Below are positions 27,101-39,639 of a stretch of 64,000 bases of DNA, piece by piece. The notes beneath the pieces are model-generated. The model made no database searches. It worked only from the letters and a program-made list of their open reading frames with translations, and was not told the DNA's origin. The stretch comes from Colius striatus (lineage: Eukaryota; Chordata; Aves; Coliiformes; Coliidae). A program made the position numbers and the translations under genes. The stretch covers positions 84,302,944 to 84,366,943 of the forward strand of contig NC_084759.1 in the NCBI RefSeq assembly GCF_028858725.1, written 5' to 3'. How positions within the stretch are numbered: position 1 is the first letter of the stretch; the number at the start of each line of letters is the position of its first letter.

Positions 27101-30100
27101 GAGATTCTTGCCTGGCAGGAGCAGTACTGCTGGTCAGTGGGGTAAAGATGTGACAATTTACCTCTCATTTTCACTCCCTGTAAACTTGCTCTGCAGACAG
27201 ATGAAACTGGTCCTCAGTTACATCTCTGCCTTGCTAGCTCTCCTTTAGGTATGGAATAACCAAAGCCTCTTCTCACTACCGCTTATTCATGCCCCCTCTC
27301 ACACCTGACTCATCTGGGTGCTAGAATATTTCTTGTGTCCAGCAGCACTATTGAAGCTCACAGGCAAGAGAGTTTTTCCATGATCATCATACATGTGCTT
27401 TATTGTCACTTTGTAGCATACTGTATCTTACGTCTTTAAGTTGTGTAGGTTCTATATTCATCTTGATTTATACCAGGTCACTGACTTGAGTAAAGATTTC
27501 TGGATTTGCATTCACAGGAGGAACAACAGAGCACAACTGTCTGGATGCCAGTGTTTAAGACAACACAAAAAAAGCTGGCAAATTACAGAAAATAACAGTT
27601 ATTATGCTTATGCATAGAAAACCAGCCAGGCAGCTCCAAAAAAAGAAATATGCAATGTCTCTTGGAGTGGCATGGAGACGGAAGAATATTTATGACCTGA
27701 TCCACAGAGTGAAGATGTGTTTACTTTCTTGCTGTCTCAATGAGCCATTAGAGAATGCGAGTTGATGAACATTGACTTCTACATCACAAAAGTAAGCCAA
27801 ATGAGTATTCCATCCTTCCTTTGTTCTCACCTTCTGTTTGTGAAGTCCCAGGAATGAATAAAACCTGGCATTTTCACAGCTCACAAATGAGAATTAACCA
27901 TCCCTGTTGTGAGTTTGGAGATTAGTTTAACTTCCATTTGGCCCTGCTGTGGACTACATCTGTAGCATTTTTAATATTTTACTATACTACCTTAAAAACA
28001 AGAGCAGATAAATGAGTCTTGACTCTGTCAAAATCCCTTAAATATACATTTTTCCCATTTCTCTGAAGTACCCAAATATCTCTGTTTCTTCTGAACTTTT
28101 TCTTCCTCAGGTCCCTGTATTTTGATTTTAAATACTTCAATCCTTTACCACATAATCCCAGCATTTAGGGAAGTCTGGTTTTGGAAATATCTGGAAGCTG
28201 CAAGCACTGGGCATCAGTGAGACTGTGTCATCCACTCATAAAGCCTCCAAAATCTGTTTGCCTAGTAAGACTCCTTTGAGAAGTAATGGCATTTTAACAT
28301 AAGCAATGTGTGAACTGCATGTCAGAACGATGATGCACCCTTTTACCAGCCTTTTACAATTCATTTGCTACAGCTCCTGCCAAATGTGGAAACCTCAAGA
28401 AAAATAATGAGATTTTTCCTCTTCATGGGCTGCCTGGCACTAATATTTGAACTAGAATTAAAAGCTGCTAGAGCTCAGAACTCCTCACATCCTCACTGCC
28501 ACAGGAAAAGCTCTGGAAAATTATCCTGGGTGAAATTAGCATCTGGCAGGTAGCAAGAAAGCACAGGCTCAAATTTCCCATCTTGATGTGGCATAGAGAA
28601 ATTATTCAAAATGTAATGAGCACTTCTTGTTTTTTCTCCTCCATTTGCATGCCCTTACATTCAACCTGTCATCCCAGCTTACATACTTGCCTTTGCCTTC
28701 CTCACCAAGGTGACTACAGAGCACGTGCAACCAGAGGAAGGGTCAATACCCTTTTGCTGGCTGTGAAATAAGCAATTTTGTGAATCACTCGGCCCATGTC
28801 AAGGCGAAATGCGTAAGAAATGAAGATTAGTAAGTTGCTGAAGAAACTGAAAGTTGATGATGAGGACAGATGGAAGGGGTATTCTTGAATCCCTACTTAG
28901 TATCCGCAGCACTGAAGCTGGGCTGGCTTCCCCAGGTATGAAATAGCAACAAAAGAGATTTTGTTTTGCTGGCCTTTTTTCCTCTCTTTTTCTGTTCTAT
29001 GCATCAAAACCAAGTTTTAAAAATGGCTTACACTTGTCAAATGTAATGTTGTTGGTTTCAGAGTTGTTAAGACTCTGCAGACTCAGATAGGACAAGAAAA
29101 TACTGGTTATCATCTCACCCAGTTTCAAACTTTCCTTCACAACCATGTACAAAAAAATTACTTTTTCAGTTAGCTAGCTGTAATTCTTGCACGATCACAC
29201 CAGAGGCTAAGACATGTTCATTTATCTCTAGCTCCATGTTCACTTCAACCACTTACTGCTCATTCTTAAACATTTATTTTAGCCTCAGTCAAAGTTGCAC
29301 ATTAATCAATAAATAAATGATACCAGCGTGCCCGTTCCTGTACTTTATGAATTCATGCATAATGAAAAGCTACATCAAATTGACACGGTTCTTTGGGACG
29401 ACGAGACTTTTGGTTTAAAACTGAGATCCATCCAAGACTAAAGCTTTCAAAGGAAATGTCTTTGAATCAGATCTTACAATCAGGACATGTTTAAGCCAAG
29501 AAAGATCCCATCTTTAAAACTGCGCTGTGCAATGTGTTTCAATTACAAGGCTAACATTATCACTACACAGGTCAATTTAGCTAACATGTTCCTAAATGCG
29601 CTATGGTTTAAACCTCATAAAAAGACTTTAAAATTAAATTGCTTGAACTATGAAAACTAATACGTTTTTAGCTATATATTGAGAAATATTTTCATTATCT
29701 TAAATATAACCACAACAAGAAATCAGATTGTTAATGTTCATTTCTGAGAAGTATCCAAATGCTTCTGCTTCTTACTAATATTAATGCCCTTTGTTCACCA
29801 GGCATAAAAGGTAAGAGAACAAATATTTCCAAAACCTGAATAAAACACAACAGTTTTAAATACTCTGATGAAGACTTTTAATTTTTGCTTGCTCAAGCTT
29901 CAATTGTTCACAGACTAAATGCTCAATAGTTCTCCAGTCTCACATAAAATGGAAAAGAAATAACTTTGGGTATTTTTCTTCTGCATTTCTTTTAATGATT
30001 GTTATTTAGATTTCTGCACAGAACTCAATCATTTGTCCTCTGTGCAATGATACCTCTACAATTGCAGCAGTGGGGATTACTGAATTAAAAAATGATCCAA

Positions 30101-31896
30101 AACTATCTGTTTTATGCAAATTTTGTCTTTTTTACTTGCAGATGAGGCAGATGTATAGCAGGTAAAGACTTGCTCTACAGCATATAGATACCAAATGCAA
30201 TGAAAAGGAAGCAGAAGAGAATAACCAAATTAGATGTCTCCATTGGACCTACCAAGCTTCAAATATCATTCATGCTGCTCAGCTTCTGCACCATGACTTC
30301 ACCTTTAACAACATATTTCCATCTACTTGATCACTAATAATTAATATCTTCATGAAGATAACATTTTCTTTAAGAAATTACTATAATCTAGCTACCGGAA
30401 GACAAAAAACTAACTCTGAAGATTCTTATTTGCTCAGTTTTAAAATTATCTTACACTCATTGTGCTTGATCCTTTTTGCTTTAGTTTTCTGCAAAGACAG
30501 ATTTTTTTTCCACACAAATAATTGTGGAAAGAAAACTGTATGTTTCTACAAGAACACAACTGGCATGACACAGGACATGGCTTAGGATAATTTCAAAACC
30601 CCCAAAGCCCTGGGTAGTTAAATCACACCCCACTTATCCCAGCCTCACATGTCTGTAACATTGAATTCATTGAGTAGGCACATTGAGTTGAAGGTGTTGC
30701 TGAAGCCAGAGAGTCCAGAGAGGGCAGAATCTAGTCTCAGAACAGCCCAGACACTGCTACGGGAATTCCTTTCCTCCGAGTTAAAGGGACAGGGGAAAAT
30801 TAAACCTAAAGAATGAATTAATCCTAATGCAGGAAAGATGTTTCACATGGGACCTGAGTGGCGAGGAGGAGGAGACATTTGAAGTTTTCTGAACTTGCCT
30901 AATACAATCTAGTTGCTACCTCTTTCTGAGTAATGTCCTGTTAGCTTATGAAAAGCCTCCTTTCAGGACAAGGTATCAGTACTATCTGACTCTATTTACA
31001 TGGCATGCACAGCTTGAATTTCACCTGAGGACTCAGTGAGTTCTTCAGAGTCAACTAAGAAACGTAAAATAGCCAATAGGAAATAATTAAGATTCATTTT
31101 TAAAGGAATAAATGCAAGAAAATGTAATTATCCTCTCTGCATTTTCTGCAAGCCTAAACAGAAACAGGAATTGGCAAGCTAATTATTTATAGTGATTATG
31201 TGATACAATTTTATTGTTTCAGACACTGAATATGGTCAAAGGAAACGTATATTTCTCTAAAAACTTTTTACTTAAATAATACAATTTAAAGATTAGATTT
31301 ACACAAGTAATTTTATTCCTTGCTTGTACACTTGCAGTAGATATAAAATCCAGCTTCTGTCTCTCATTCCACTTGCAATATTTGTTTCACAATTCACCTG
31401 GGTCTGAATCAAAAGCTATGCAAGGTATACACACAGTTTATTGTACAGACTCATCTGTGAATTAATAATCATAATAAAATAATTTCTCATGCTTTTGAGT
31501 ATCTTTGACATATCAGTTTAACAATTGGTCTAGCTGTTTCCATATAATAGTAGAGTCTAACTTATTTCTTAAGAATAGAAGTCAAATTTAAAGCCTACGA
31601 TTGAAAAGTTCAAGGAGATATTTTTTTGCTTAATCTGCATGTGGAGGGGTTCTGATGGAAACTTGTTCAGGTTTTTCTTTTCTAATGGTATTTTTTTTCA
31701 TGGTTTGAACATCACTCGGTTTTAGTTTCATTTGAGGACTTGAGCCTGCTTTTGTTTCTGCAATTAAGCACCAAAAATGCATAGCAGTTATTGCCCGCCA
31801 AAATTCTTCAACTTACAATCACTTTTTTAGACTGATGTCCCTCCTTATTTCTTGAGAAACAATACTGCACTAATGACTGTACTTAATGAGAGGCAG

Positions 31897-31911
31897 AAAA
31901 AAAAAAAAAAA
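31897..31911. repeat. A15 homopolymer
   Basis: Uninterrupted run of 15 A with no recognisable retroposon body before it. Confidence 0.9.
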
Positions 31912-34146
31912 GGAAGTGAGTAAATTTTTCCATACTGCAATAGACTTCTGAAGAATTGCTTAACAGAATGGAAGGCTGTCAAAGCGCTCTTCCATTCCCA
32001 TACCATCCTATATTTCACTTGTATAAAGAAATCAATTGATACTTCTAAAATAATTACTTTTAATGAAGAGTTATTTAGTCTTTTTTTATAGGGAGATCTG
32101 GTATAGGAATATACAATAAGAGATGACTGTTCAGTGATTGAAAGTCTTTATATTCCCCAAGGTGCTATGGATCAATCCAAGTTCCTATTTGTTTCTACAG
32201 ACACACTAATAGGTCTTTTGTTTCTACAGACTATTTTTGAACAGTTAACTCCACTTTGAAGAAAAGAGAAGCTTTCCAGCTGACATTTTACATTCATCAA
32301 AGTATGTCATGCTAGATGTAGTAGCTTTTCTTCTGTTAATTTACAGACAAACTGAATGAGAGTACAAAATTGATTCAAATTAGTTCTAACGATGTGCATC
32401 AGGCAGACTTAAAAATCAAGCCTTAGGTCAAGACATGGAGAATGAACATTACTAAATATGGCTTCAAAATATTATTCATATTAATGCAGCTTCTCTGAAG
32501 CTTATATAAGAATGCATCCAGCTATAAACTCAGATCAGGGATTTAAAAAGCCAAGATTCAGTAATTTCTACATGCTTTCTACCTACACTGCTGCACACCT
32601 ATTCTTTTCCCTTTGAGCTCACATCTTAAAGGCAATGAACTGTCTTGTTTTACTTCCTCAGTATCTATATAAGGTGTTTGTCAGGGCAGGGAGCAACCTT
32701 GGCTTCAAGTTTTACTGAAATTCAGAAAAGTATCTGTTCTCTTCACAAGGTTTGTCAAATTTCACATACAAACACAAATATCTATGCTTTGAATAAATCT
32801 GTTCCTTGAAAGGCTGCAAAACAACATTCAGACACAGTAAACTGTAAGGATCATATGTGTGCTGGATTAGGTTCCCTGAAACTGTCGACCTCTATGGTAG
32901 CGTGCCTTTAATCAGGACAAGCTGCTCTGAAGCATTTTGTTTGTTTCTCTGTGTCCCACTCCCACAGTCATCTGAAATCTTGAGACCTAATTTTCAAAAG
33001 CATTTCTGGCTCCCACTACAGCAGATGCAAGCAATACTACAACTGTGTTCACATGGGACAAGTCAGGTCACCCTGGTTAGAGTGAGATAACTGAGAAGTG
33101 GGGAAGTGACATGTGCTATGTAGTTCAAATAAAAGAAATGTAGCTAATTCCAAGTTGTTAAAAAATAGTCTTCAGGGCAGCCTGCTTAGGCAAAGCTTTT
33201 TCATCAGCGCAACTGTACTCTTTTAAGTGCAAGTAAGGAGTGAGAAATGACTAGCTATTTCTGTTCTCCACTTTCACTTTCAAGAAGAAGATGTGGAGAG
33301 ACACAGGAAAGCTGCAAGCTCTCCCTGTCCACAGGGGAACTGGGAGTCAGCTATCAGGGGTAGGCATTTTTCCATTGTCAAACTATTGCTCAGATCCAAA
33401 AATCTGTTTAAAGCAGAAAATCCCCATCCCATCACGGTTTTTCTACATAATATTAGTGCACTTCTGAACTGCGTTTCTTTTTAGTATTTTTTCACTCTGC
33501 AAAACATAATTAATTGAAATATAATATTAAATTATTAATTGAAACAATATAAAATTAAAAGTATTACTTCATGTCCTAGGTAGGTCAGAAGAATATTGGC
33601 ATGATATTACAACCCCTTTACTCAACTTTCTCTAAGTCCCTCTGCTATTTGGACTCAACAGTAGGAAAATCTCTAGAGGAATCTCTAGCGGAAATGCTGA
33701 ACAGTGGTAATCTGTATTTTAGATAAAAAGTAGAAGCTGTATGTGAGGAACAAAAAGTTACATCAGAACTACTACATGTATTCATCTCTATTTCCTCCCA
33801 TTCTCTTACCATCTGTGGAATGACCGCCCCATTTATAAAAGTTACTATGCATCTGGAGCCTCTAGAGATTTCCTTCAGCTCTTAGCTGTCTCAAGGAATT
33901 ACATCTTTAAAATCTGTACAACTCATGTAGCTGCCTTTCTTTGAAGATTTACATTGTGCATCCTGGATCATGGTGCTTTCTAGGCTTCCCGGACTTTTTG
34001 GGTTTCAACACTTCCACTTTCCCTCTTTGCAGTTTTTCTCCTCATCTGAATGCAACTTTTTAAGATCTTATCAGATCTTATCTGGTTGGGGATGTAAAGG
34101 CTGGGAGCAGCCTTGGATGCAATGACCATGAAATGTAGAGTTCAAG

Positions 34147-35136
34147 ATCATAGAATCATAGAATGGTAGGGGTTGGAAGGGACCTTTAGAGATCATCTAG
34201 TCCAAACCACCTGAAGAAACAGGTCTACCTAGATCAGGTCGCACCGGAACATGTCCATGAAGACCTCCAAGGAAGGAGACTCCACAACCCCTCTGGGCAG
34301 CCTGTTCTACAGCTCCGTCACCCTCAACAGTAAAATAGTTTTTTCATATGTTTAAATGTAACTTTTTGTGTTCCAGCTTTATCCCATTACCCCTTGTCCT
34401 GTTGCTAGCTAAAATACAAAAAAGAGATACCCCAACATCCTTACATCCACCATTTAGATATTTGTAAATATTAATAAGAACCTCCCTCAGTCTTCTCTTT
34501 TCTAGACTAAACAGCCCCAGTTCCCGCAGTCTTTCCTTGTGTGAAAGATGTTCCAGTCCCCAGATCATCTTGGTGGCCCTGCACTGGACTCTCTCCAGAA
34601 GTTCTCTGTCCCTCTTCAGCTAAGGAGCCCAGAACTGGACACAGGACTCCAGATGAGGCCTCACCAGGGCAGGGTAGAGGGGGAGAAGAACCTCCCTTGA
34701 CCTGCTGGCCACACCCTTCTTGATGCATCCCAGAATGCCATTGGCCTTCTTGGCCATGAGGGCACATTGCTGGCTCATGGTTAGTTTATTATCAATCAGG
34801 ACTCCCAGGTCTCTCTCTGCAGAGCTGCTCTTCAGCAGTTCAACCCCAGCCTGTACTGGTGCATGGGATTGTTCCTTCCCACAGGACTCTGCACTTGTCC
34901 TTGTTGAACCTCATGAGGTTCCTCTCTGCCCAACTCTCAAGCTGGTTGAGATCCCGCTGAATGGCAGCACAGCCCATTCTTCTGGGGAATCAGCCAGTCC
35001 TCCCAGTTTGGTGTCATCAGAGAACTAGCTGAGGGTACACTCTGTCCCCTCATCCAGGTTGTTTATGAAGATGTTGAACAAGACTGGCCCCAGAACCGAT
35101 CCCTGAGGAACTCCACTGGCCACAGGCCTCCAACTC
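34147..35136 (-). repeat. CR1 LINE, about 1 kb, minus orientation, reaching the reverse transcriptase region
   Basis: The longest CR1 copy in the window. Its minus-sense 5' part (about 34890-35135) encodes a decayed ORF2 reverse transcriptase segment, including the [23 protein letters not shown] region and an FSDDTKLGG-like active-site motif where FADD is usual. An in-frame stop precedes that motif, so the copy is dead. Confidence 0.94.
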
Positions 35137-35149
35137 GCTTCTTGCCATA

Positions 35150-35662
35150 GGCCTCATCTGGAGTCCTATGTTCAGTTCTAGGCTCTTCAGTTCAAGACTG
35201 ATAAGCAACTTCTGGGGAGAGTCCAGCAGAGAGCTATGAATATGACTAGGGGACTGGAACATCTCTCTTAATAAGAAAGACTGAGTCCTGGGGCAGTTTA
35301 GCTTGGAGAAGAGAAAATTGAGAGAGGACCTTATTAATGCTTATAAATACCTAAGGGACAGGTGTCAAGAGCAAGCCTTTTTTCTGCAGTGTCCAGTGAC
35401 AGCACAAGGGGTAAAAAGTTCAAGTTGGTACACAGGAAGTTCCACCTGAACATGAGGAGAAACTTTTTTCCTGTGAGGGTGAGGGAGCCCTGGCACAGGC
35501 TGCCCAGGGAGGGTGTGGAGTCTCCTTCTTTAGAGGTTTTCAAAATCTGCCTAGACGTGTTCCTGTGTGACCTGATGTAGGCAAACCTGCTTTAACAGGG
35601 AGGTTGGACTAGGTGGTGTGTAGAGGTCCTTTCCAGTCCCTAACATTCTATGTGTTTCTATG
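35150..35662 (+). repeat. CR1 LINE, about 510 bp, plus orientation, head-to-head with the previous copy
   Basis: Begins GCCTCATCTGGAGTCCTATG and runs through CACAGGAAGTTCCACCTGAA and GGCACAGGCTGCCCAGGGAG to CATTCTATGTGTTTCTATG. Differs in subfamily wording from the adjoining minus-strand copy, so the two are likely separate insertions. Confidence 0.93.
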
Positions 35663-38600
35663 TGAGTCTGTTCTTTGTTTTATGAATCAGTCCGTTGTGT
35701 TAATGACGTGCAAAAGCAAGTGTCATTTAATTGGAATAAAGATGATACAACTTACCTATAATGAAACTTGTCTTTTAAATATCTGTTTTCAATTTGTTTT
35801 CGAAAGATCACACATTCCTCTTCTTTTGCTTTACTGCAGTTTAAAATATGTTAGTCACATCTAATAAATAAGGATCAGAGGCTGTATTACTTCATTAGAT
35901 AAAAGAATATGTATCATGGATTTTTCAAAGACGTTGATTGCGTTGTGGGCAGAATTAAGAAATAGGTCACCAATGCACAGAATTTCACAGTATACAACAA
36001 TTGTCATGCAAACTGAATGTAATCTCAAACTCCTTTATTTTGTTACAATTGTTTTTGTCTTTTAAACCTCATAGTTTATACACATAAGTGGCTCAATAAC
36101 CCTTATAGTGTGTGTAATGACAACTGACATCAGATTAATTGATTTTTACCTTAGATATTTACATAAGTACCTTAGATAGATATTAGATTAAATCATTCGG
36201 AAATAATCACGTTCCTGTCTGAAAAGTGAATCCTTTATTTTAGTCATTTCAAGTTAATTTAATGAATTTAATTCTAGCCAGTATCATTCTCCTTTGCTTC
36301 GGTTTTCAGAAGTTTATTTATTACCAGACCTTCTGTTTTCCACAGCGGACTTCTGAACTATATGTCCCATCCTGGAATTTATTTATTTTTTTGCAATAGA
36401 CCATAGGCTAACAGAAGTAAAGAAACTTTACTTTACCAGACATTCTAGAAACCATATCTTGTTCTATTTGCTTCATTTTAATTGGATTTCCAACAGCTAA
36501 ATCTCTAACTTCTTTTCTAAGTTTAGTTGGTAAAAGCCTGAAGTAAAAGAAGGAAGAAGGGAAAGAAAAAAAGGTACCTTGGGACTGCTCAGTGTACCAC
36601 TACTGATTCAGTTGTCTAATGTGATATCATTATTTCAAAGAAGAGCACATCAAAAGTTTCCAAGGCCAAGGGGTTATATCCAAAGGGCAAACTAAAAGAA
36701 GCAGAAAATGACAAGACCATAAGAAATAAAATTAAATTCAATGAGTGCTCACAGATCAAGGCTACTCAGAGAAGATGATAAAGTAAATGTTTACTAAGAG
36801 CTGGTAGCCTCATTGGATTTCAAACTATAAACTTGTTGCTAAGAGTCTTAGAAAGCAGCTTAAAGCAAAATGAAAGTATTTGTGGGAATCAAAAATAAAT
36901 CCCTCTAGTTCTTTTTTCTACTAATAATAAATACTTCTCTCCCATTCCACACAATCTTAGTCTCATAACTGTCTGTTATGAATTGTGCAACTTCATATGA
37001 AATTGAATGTCTCGATATCCATTTGAGTTTCATACCTCCAAATAATTTGCATAAGGCCACAGTTTTTCTGACCTGTGCTGTATAAGGTCTGGATAAAATT
37101 AGGTTACTGTGACACTGATTCTGGGAAGGTCCAAATTCTCTGCAGAAGAAAAGTGAAGCATTTCTGATATATGCATGGAGTGGCAAGGGTAAGAAGTAGT
37201 AGTGAAGTGTGCTGAGTCTGGTAAATCTAAGTTGTGAATGTTAGAGACTAGTTGACCTAAATCATGGTTAAGTCAAATATGGAAATTTCTCTTTTAGCTC
37301 ATAAGATACTAAGATGTCTAGAAGATGCCTAAGTACCATCTGGGAAGAAACATTGGAAGCACCTGGAATTGCACTAAGGTCATGAACCTAGTTACAAAGA
37401 GCATTTGGGTACACTAGAGGTCTATCCAAAAAGCAGGGTAATAAGAGAGTCAGAATATGCTGGAGAAAATGTAGAAGTAATGCTGATTAAGTCCAGATGA
37501 CTTTTTGTCTTACCATCTGTTTGCATCAGCCAGCTCACCCTGCATCTTGGTTGATGCTACTTGTTTCTTCCCCATTTATAATTAAACCCATCTCTCAGTT
37601 TGGGAGCCATAGACAATAGGCATGATGCTATTTCTCAGGAATATACCATGAATTTCATGTTGAATGATGGAGTGTTTCTTTAGAAAGGGTCAGGATTGCT
37701 AGGACTAAAAACCATAGTCATCAGTATTTCCCAACTGGGACTGCTAAGGTAGCAAAGCAGGTTGAGTGAAGGGTACTGTGCCCACAGGGCAGCGTAGCCA
37801 GAATGAAGAATGGTGCATGAGAGGAGAATGCATGGAGCAAAAGGGTCTGCAAAAGGACTTCTAGTGACACACACAGATGAGGAGAACACAGCACCCTGGG
37901 ATGCACCTCTGCTAGATGTTCATAAGTGAGCCAGTAGCACAGGGGTTCAGTACCAAAAACTGTCTGTAGTCTGTGAACACCAAAGGGATGTCAGCTGCCC
38001 AAAATAAGGAACCTTTTGATCCTTTCTTTTAAAGTTGAAGTTAAGGATAGATGCCTTTAAATGTATGGTTCAAAGGTTTCTCATCTATGAAGCAGCAAAA
38101 ATTAATCTTTGAGGCAGAGTAAGAGCTGTTACCCCTTCCAACACCTCCTGATTCATTTTTCTTTCCCAATGATGAATGCAAAAGAAGGGTTGACTTTTGA
38201 AACTATTCTATGTACTTTCTGATGCTAAACAAATAATTCACATTGATTTGTGGTTGTTTATATCCTTTCAGGATCAGTTGCTGGTAATCTGTGGGCTGAT
38301 GTTTGGAAAATGTCTTTCAATAGACTAACCTTTCCCTACTCGTTAATTATGCTTTTTAAAAATAATAAATTCTACGTGCATACAATCACATAATCAAAAT
38401 TCTGCTTCATTTCTCCAGACTTTAAAGAACATGTCTGTGCATTTTAATATGACCTTATTAATGGAAAAACTGACTGCTCAGTAGATTTTTTTTAAACTTC
38501 TCAGCTGTACTTTACTCAAGCATTGTACTTCTGAAGGGACACTTCATCCTGCTTTTGCTAAATAGGTCAATAACACCTTGAGATTAATTCTTTTAAAGTG

Positions 38601-38993
38601 CCAGAATGGACAACTTCTAACCTCTCTTTCTTAAAACTGATGATTCTACTGTTGCTAAGCCTATCTCTAACGTGTTTAATGTTTTTCTTCCTTTTAATAA
38701 ATAATTTCTATGTAGAAATGCATTGAAATTTCTCACCTGTGTTAGAATGAATAGTGTTTTCATTCTGTACTACCACTACCCTTCAAGCACTTTTAGACAC
38801 AGGGGTTTGCATGCAAAGACGAAAACCAAAAAATTGCATCAGTGAAAACATCAAAGCCATCTCTGCTTTCTATGATTTTATTTTCATAATTCTAGCTCTG
38901 GTTACACAGAAAGAAATCTGGAAAAAAGCCACTGCACAGCCTGGCTCTGTGCCTCATACTTTTTCCATTCCCACTCTTTGCTTTTAAGAGAGC
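35663..38993. other. Intergenic, AT-rich
   Basis: Nothing recognised. Minus-strand frames at 36905-37186 and 37680-37906 have no family resemblance or splice framing. Confidence 0.55.
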
Positions 38994-39340
38994 TTACCTA
39001 TGACACTCCATGTTTAGCAAGCAAAGTTCATCAAAGGAGCAAAGTATTTGTGGGTCGGCACTAAGCCAGCTGGTGTAGGGGAGTGGTGGAGGGTTGTGGG
39101 GTGACTGGGCTGCTGCTGTTGTGGCTGTAGCAGCAGTGGCTCCCCTGACCTCCTGGCTCTCCTGGCCTCTTGGCTTCCCTGGCCTCCAGTCCCTGGTGCT
39201 CCCCCTCCCCTGCAAGTAGGAGCCCGTGCTGGCACACAGCTGTCCAGCACAGCTGGTAGGGCACTGTTCTGGTTGTAGGTTCCTCATGTCTCCTGTTCAG
39301 CTGTGACTGCAGAGGTAGTGAAAGAAACCCCATGACAGGG
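38994..39340. other. GC-rich tract abutting the LTR
   Basis: A markedly GC-rich block in an AT-rich neighbourhood. It contains GCTGCTGCTGTT-type and CCTGGCTCTCCTGG-type low-complexity runs. Several minus-strand frames are open simultaneously (up to 134 codons, running into the LTR), which points to composition rather than coding. It sits where internal retroviral sequence would begin if the LTR were a 5' LTR, but no primer-binding site is seen. Origin unknown. Confidence 0.35.
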
Positions 39341-39639
39341 TGTCGTGGTTTGGCCCAGCTAGCACAGCAGCACCACAACAGTCTCTCGCTCGGTGCCCCC
39401 CATTCACCCACACTCTCATTAGGATGACAGAGGCCCCAGCGAAACAGAAGTAAAAAGATAAGCAAGGTTGTTGTGGATTAAGACAAGGGCAGGGAGGGCT
39501 TGCTGCCAAGTATGGTTCTGGGCAAAACAGACTCCAGTACTCGACTTAGAGAGGAAAGTAGGAGAGTTTATTCTACAAGAAACAGAATGGAATAAAAGCA
39601 AAAAGGAAGTAGGATGATGAGAAAATTAGAACCAGCACT

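Larger units (their letters stand above)
22801..34146. other. Intergenic, repeat-poor
   Basis: More than 11 kb without a recognisable transposable element. Holds the tandem duplication at 23064-23269 and simple T or A runs. Open frames are short and unrelated to known proteins. Confidence 0.55.

Noticed and set aside
39331..39345. Target-site duplication for the LTR
   Set aside because: The flanking five bases (CAGGG and TAGGA) do not match well enough to claim one.
39061..39465. Minus-strand ORF of 134 codons
   Set aside because: Crosses the LTR boundary and overlaps two other open frames in GC-rich low-complexity DNA. No family resemblance.
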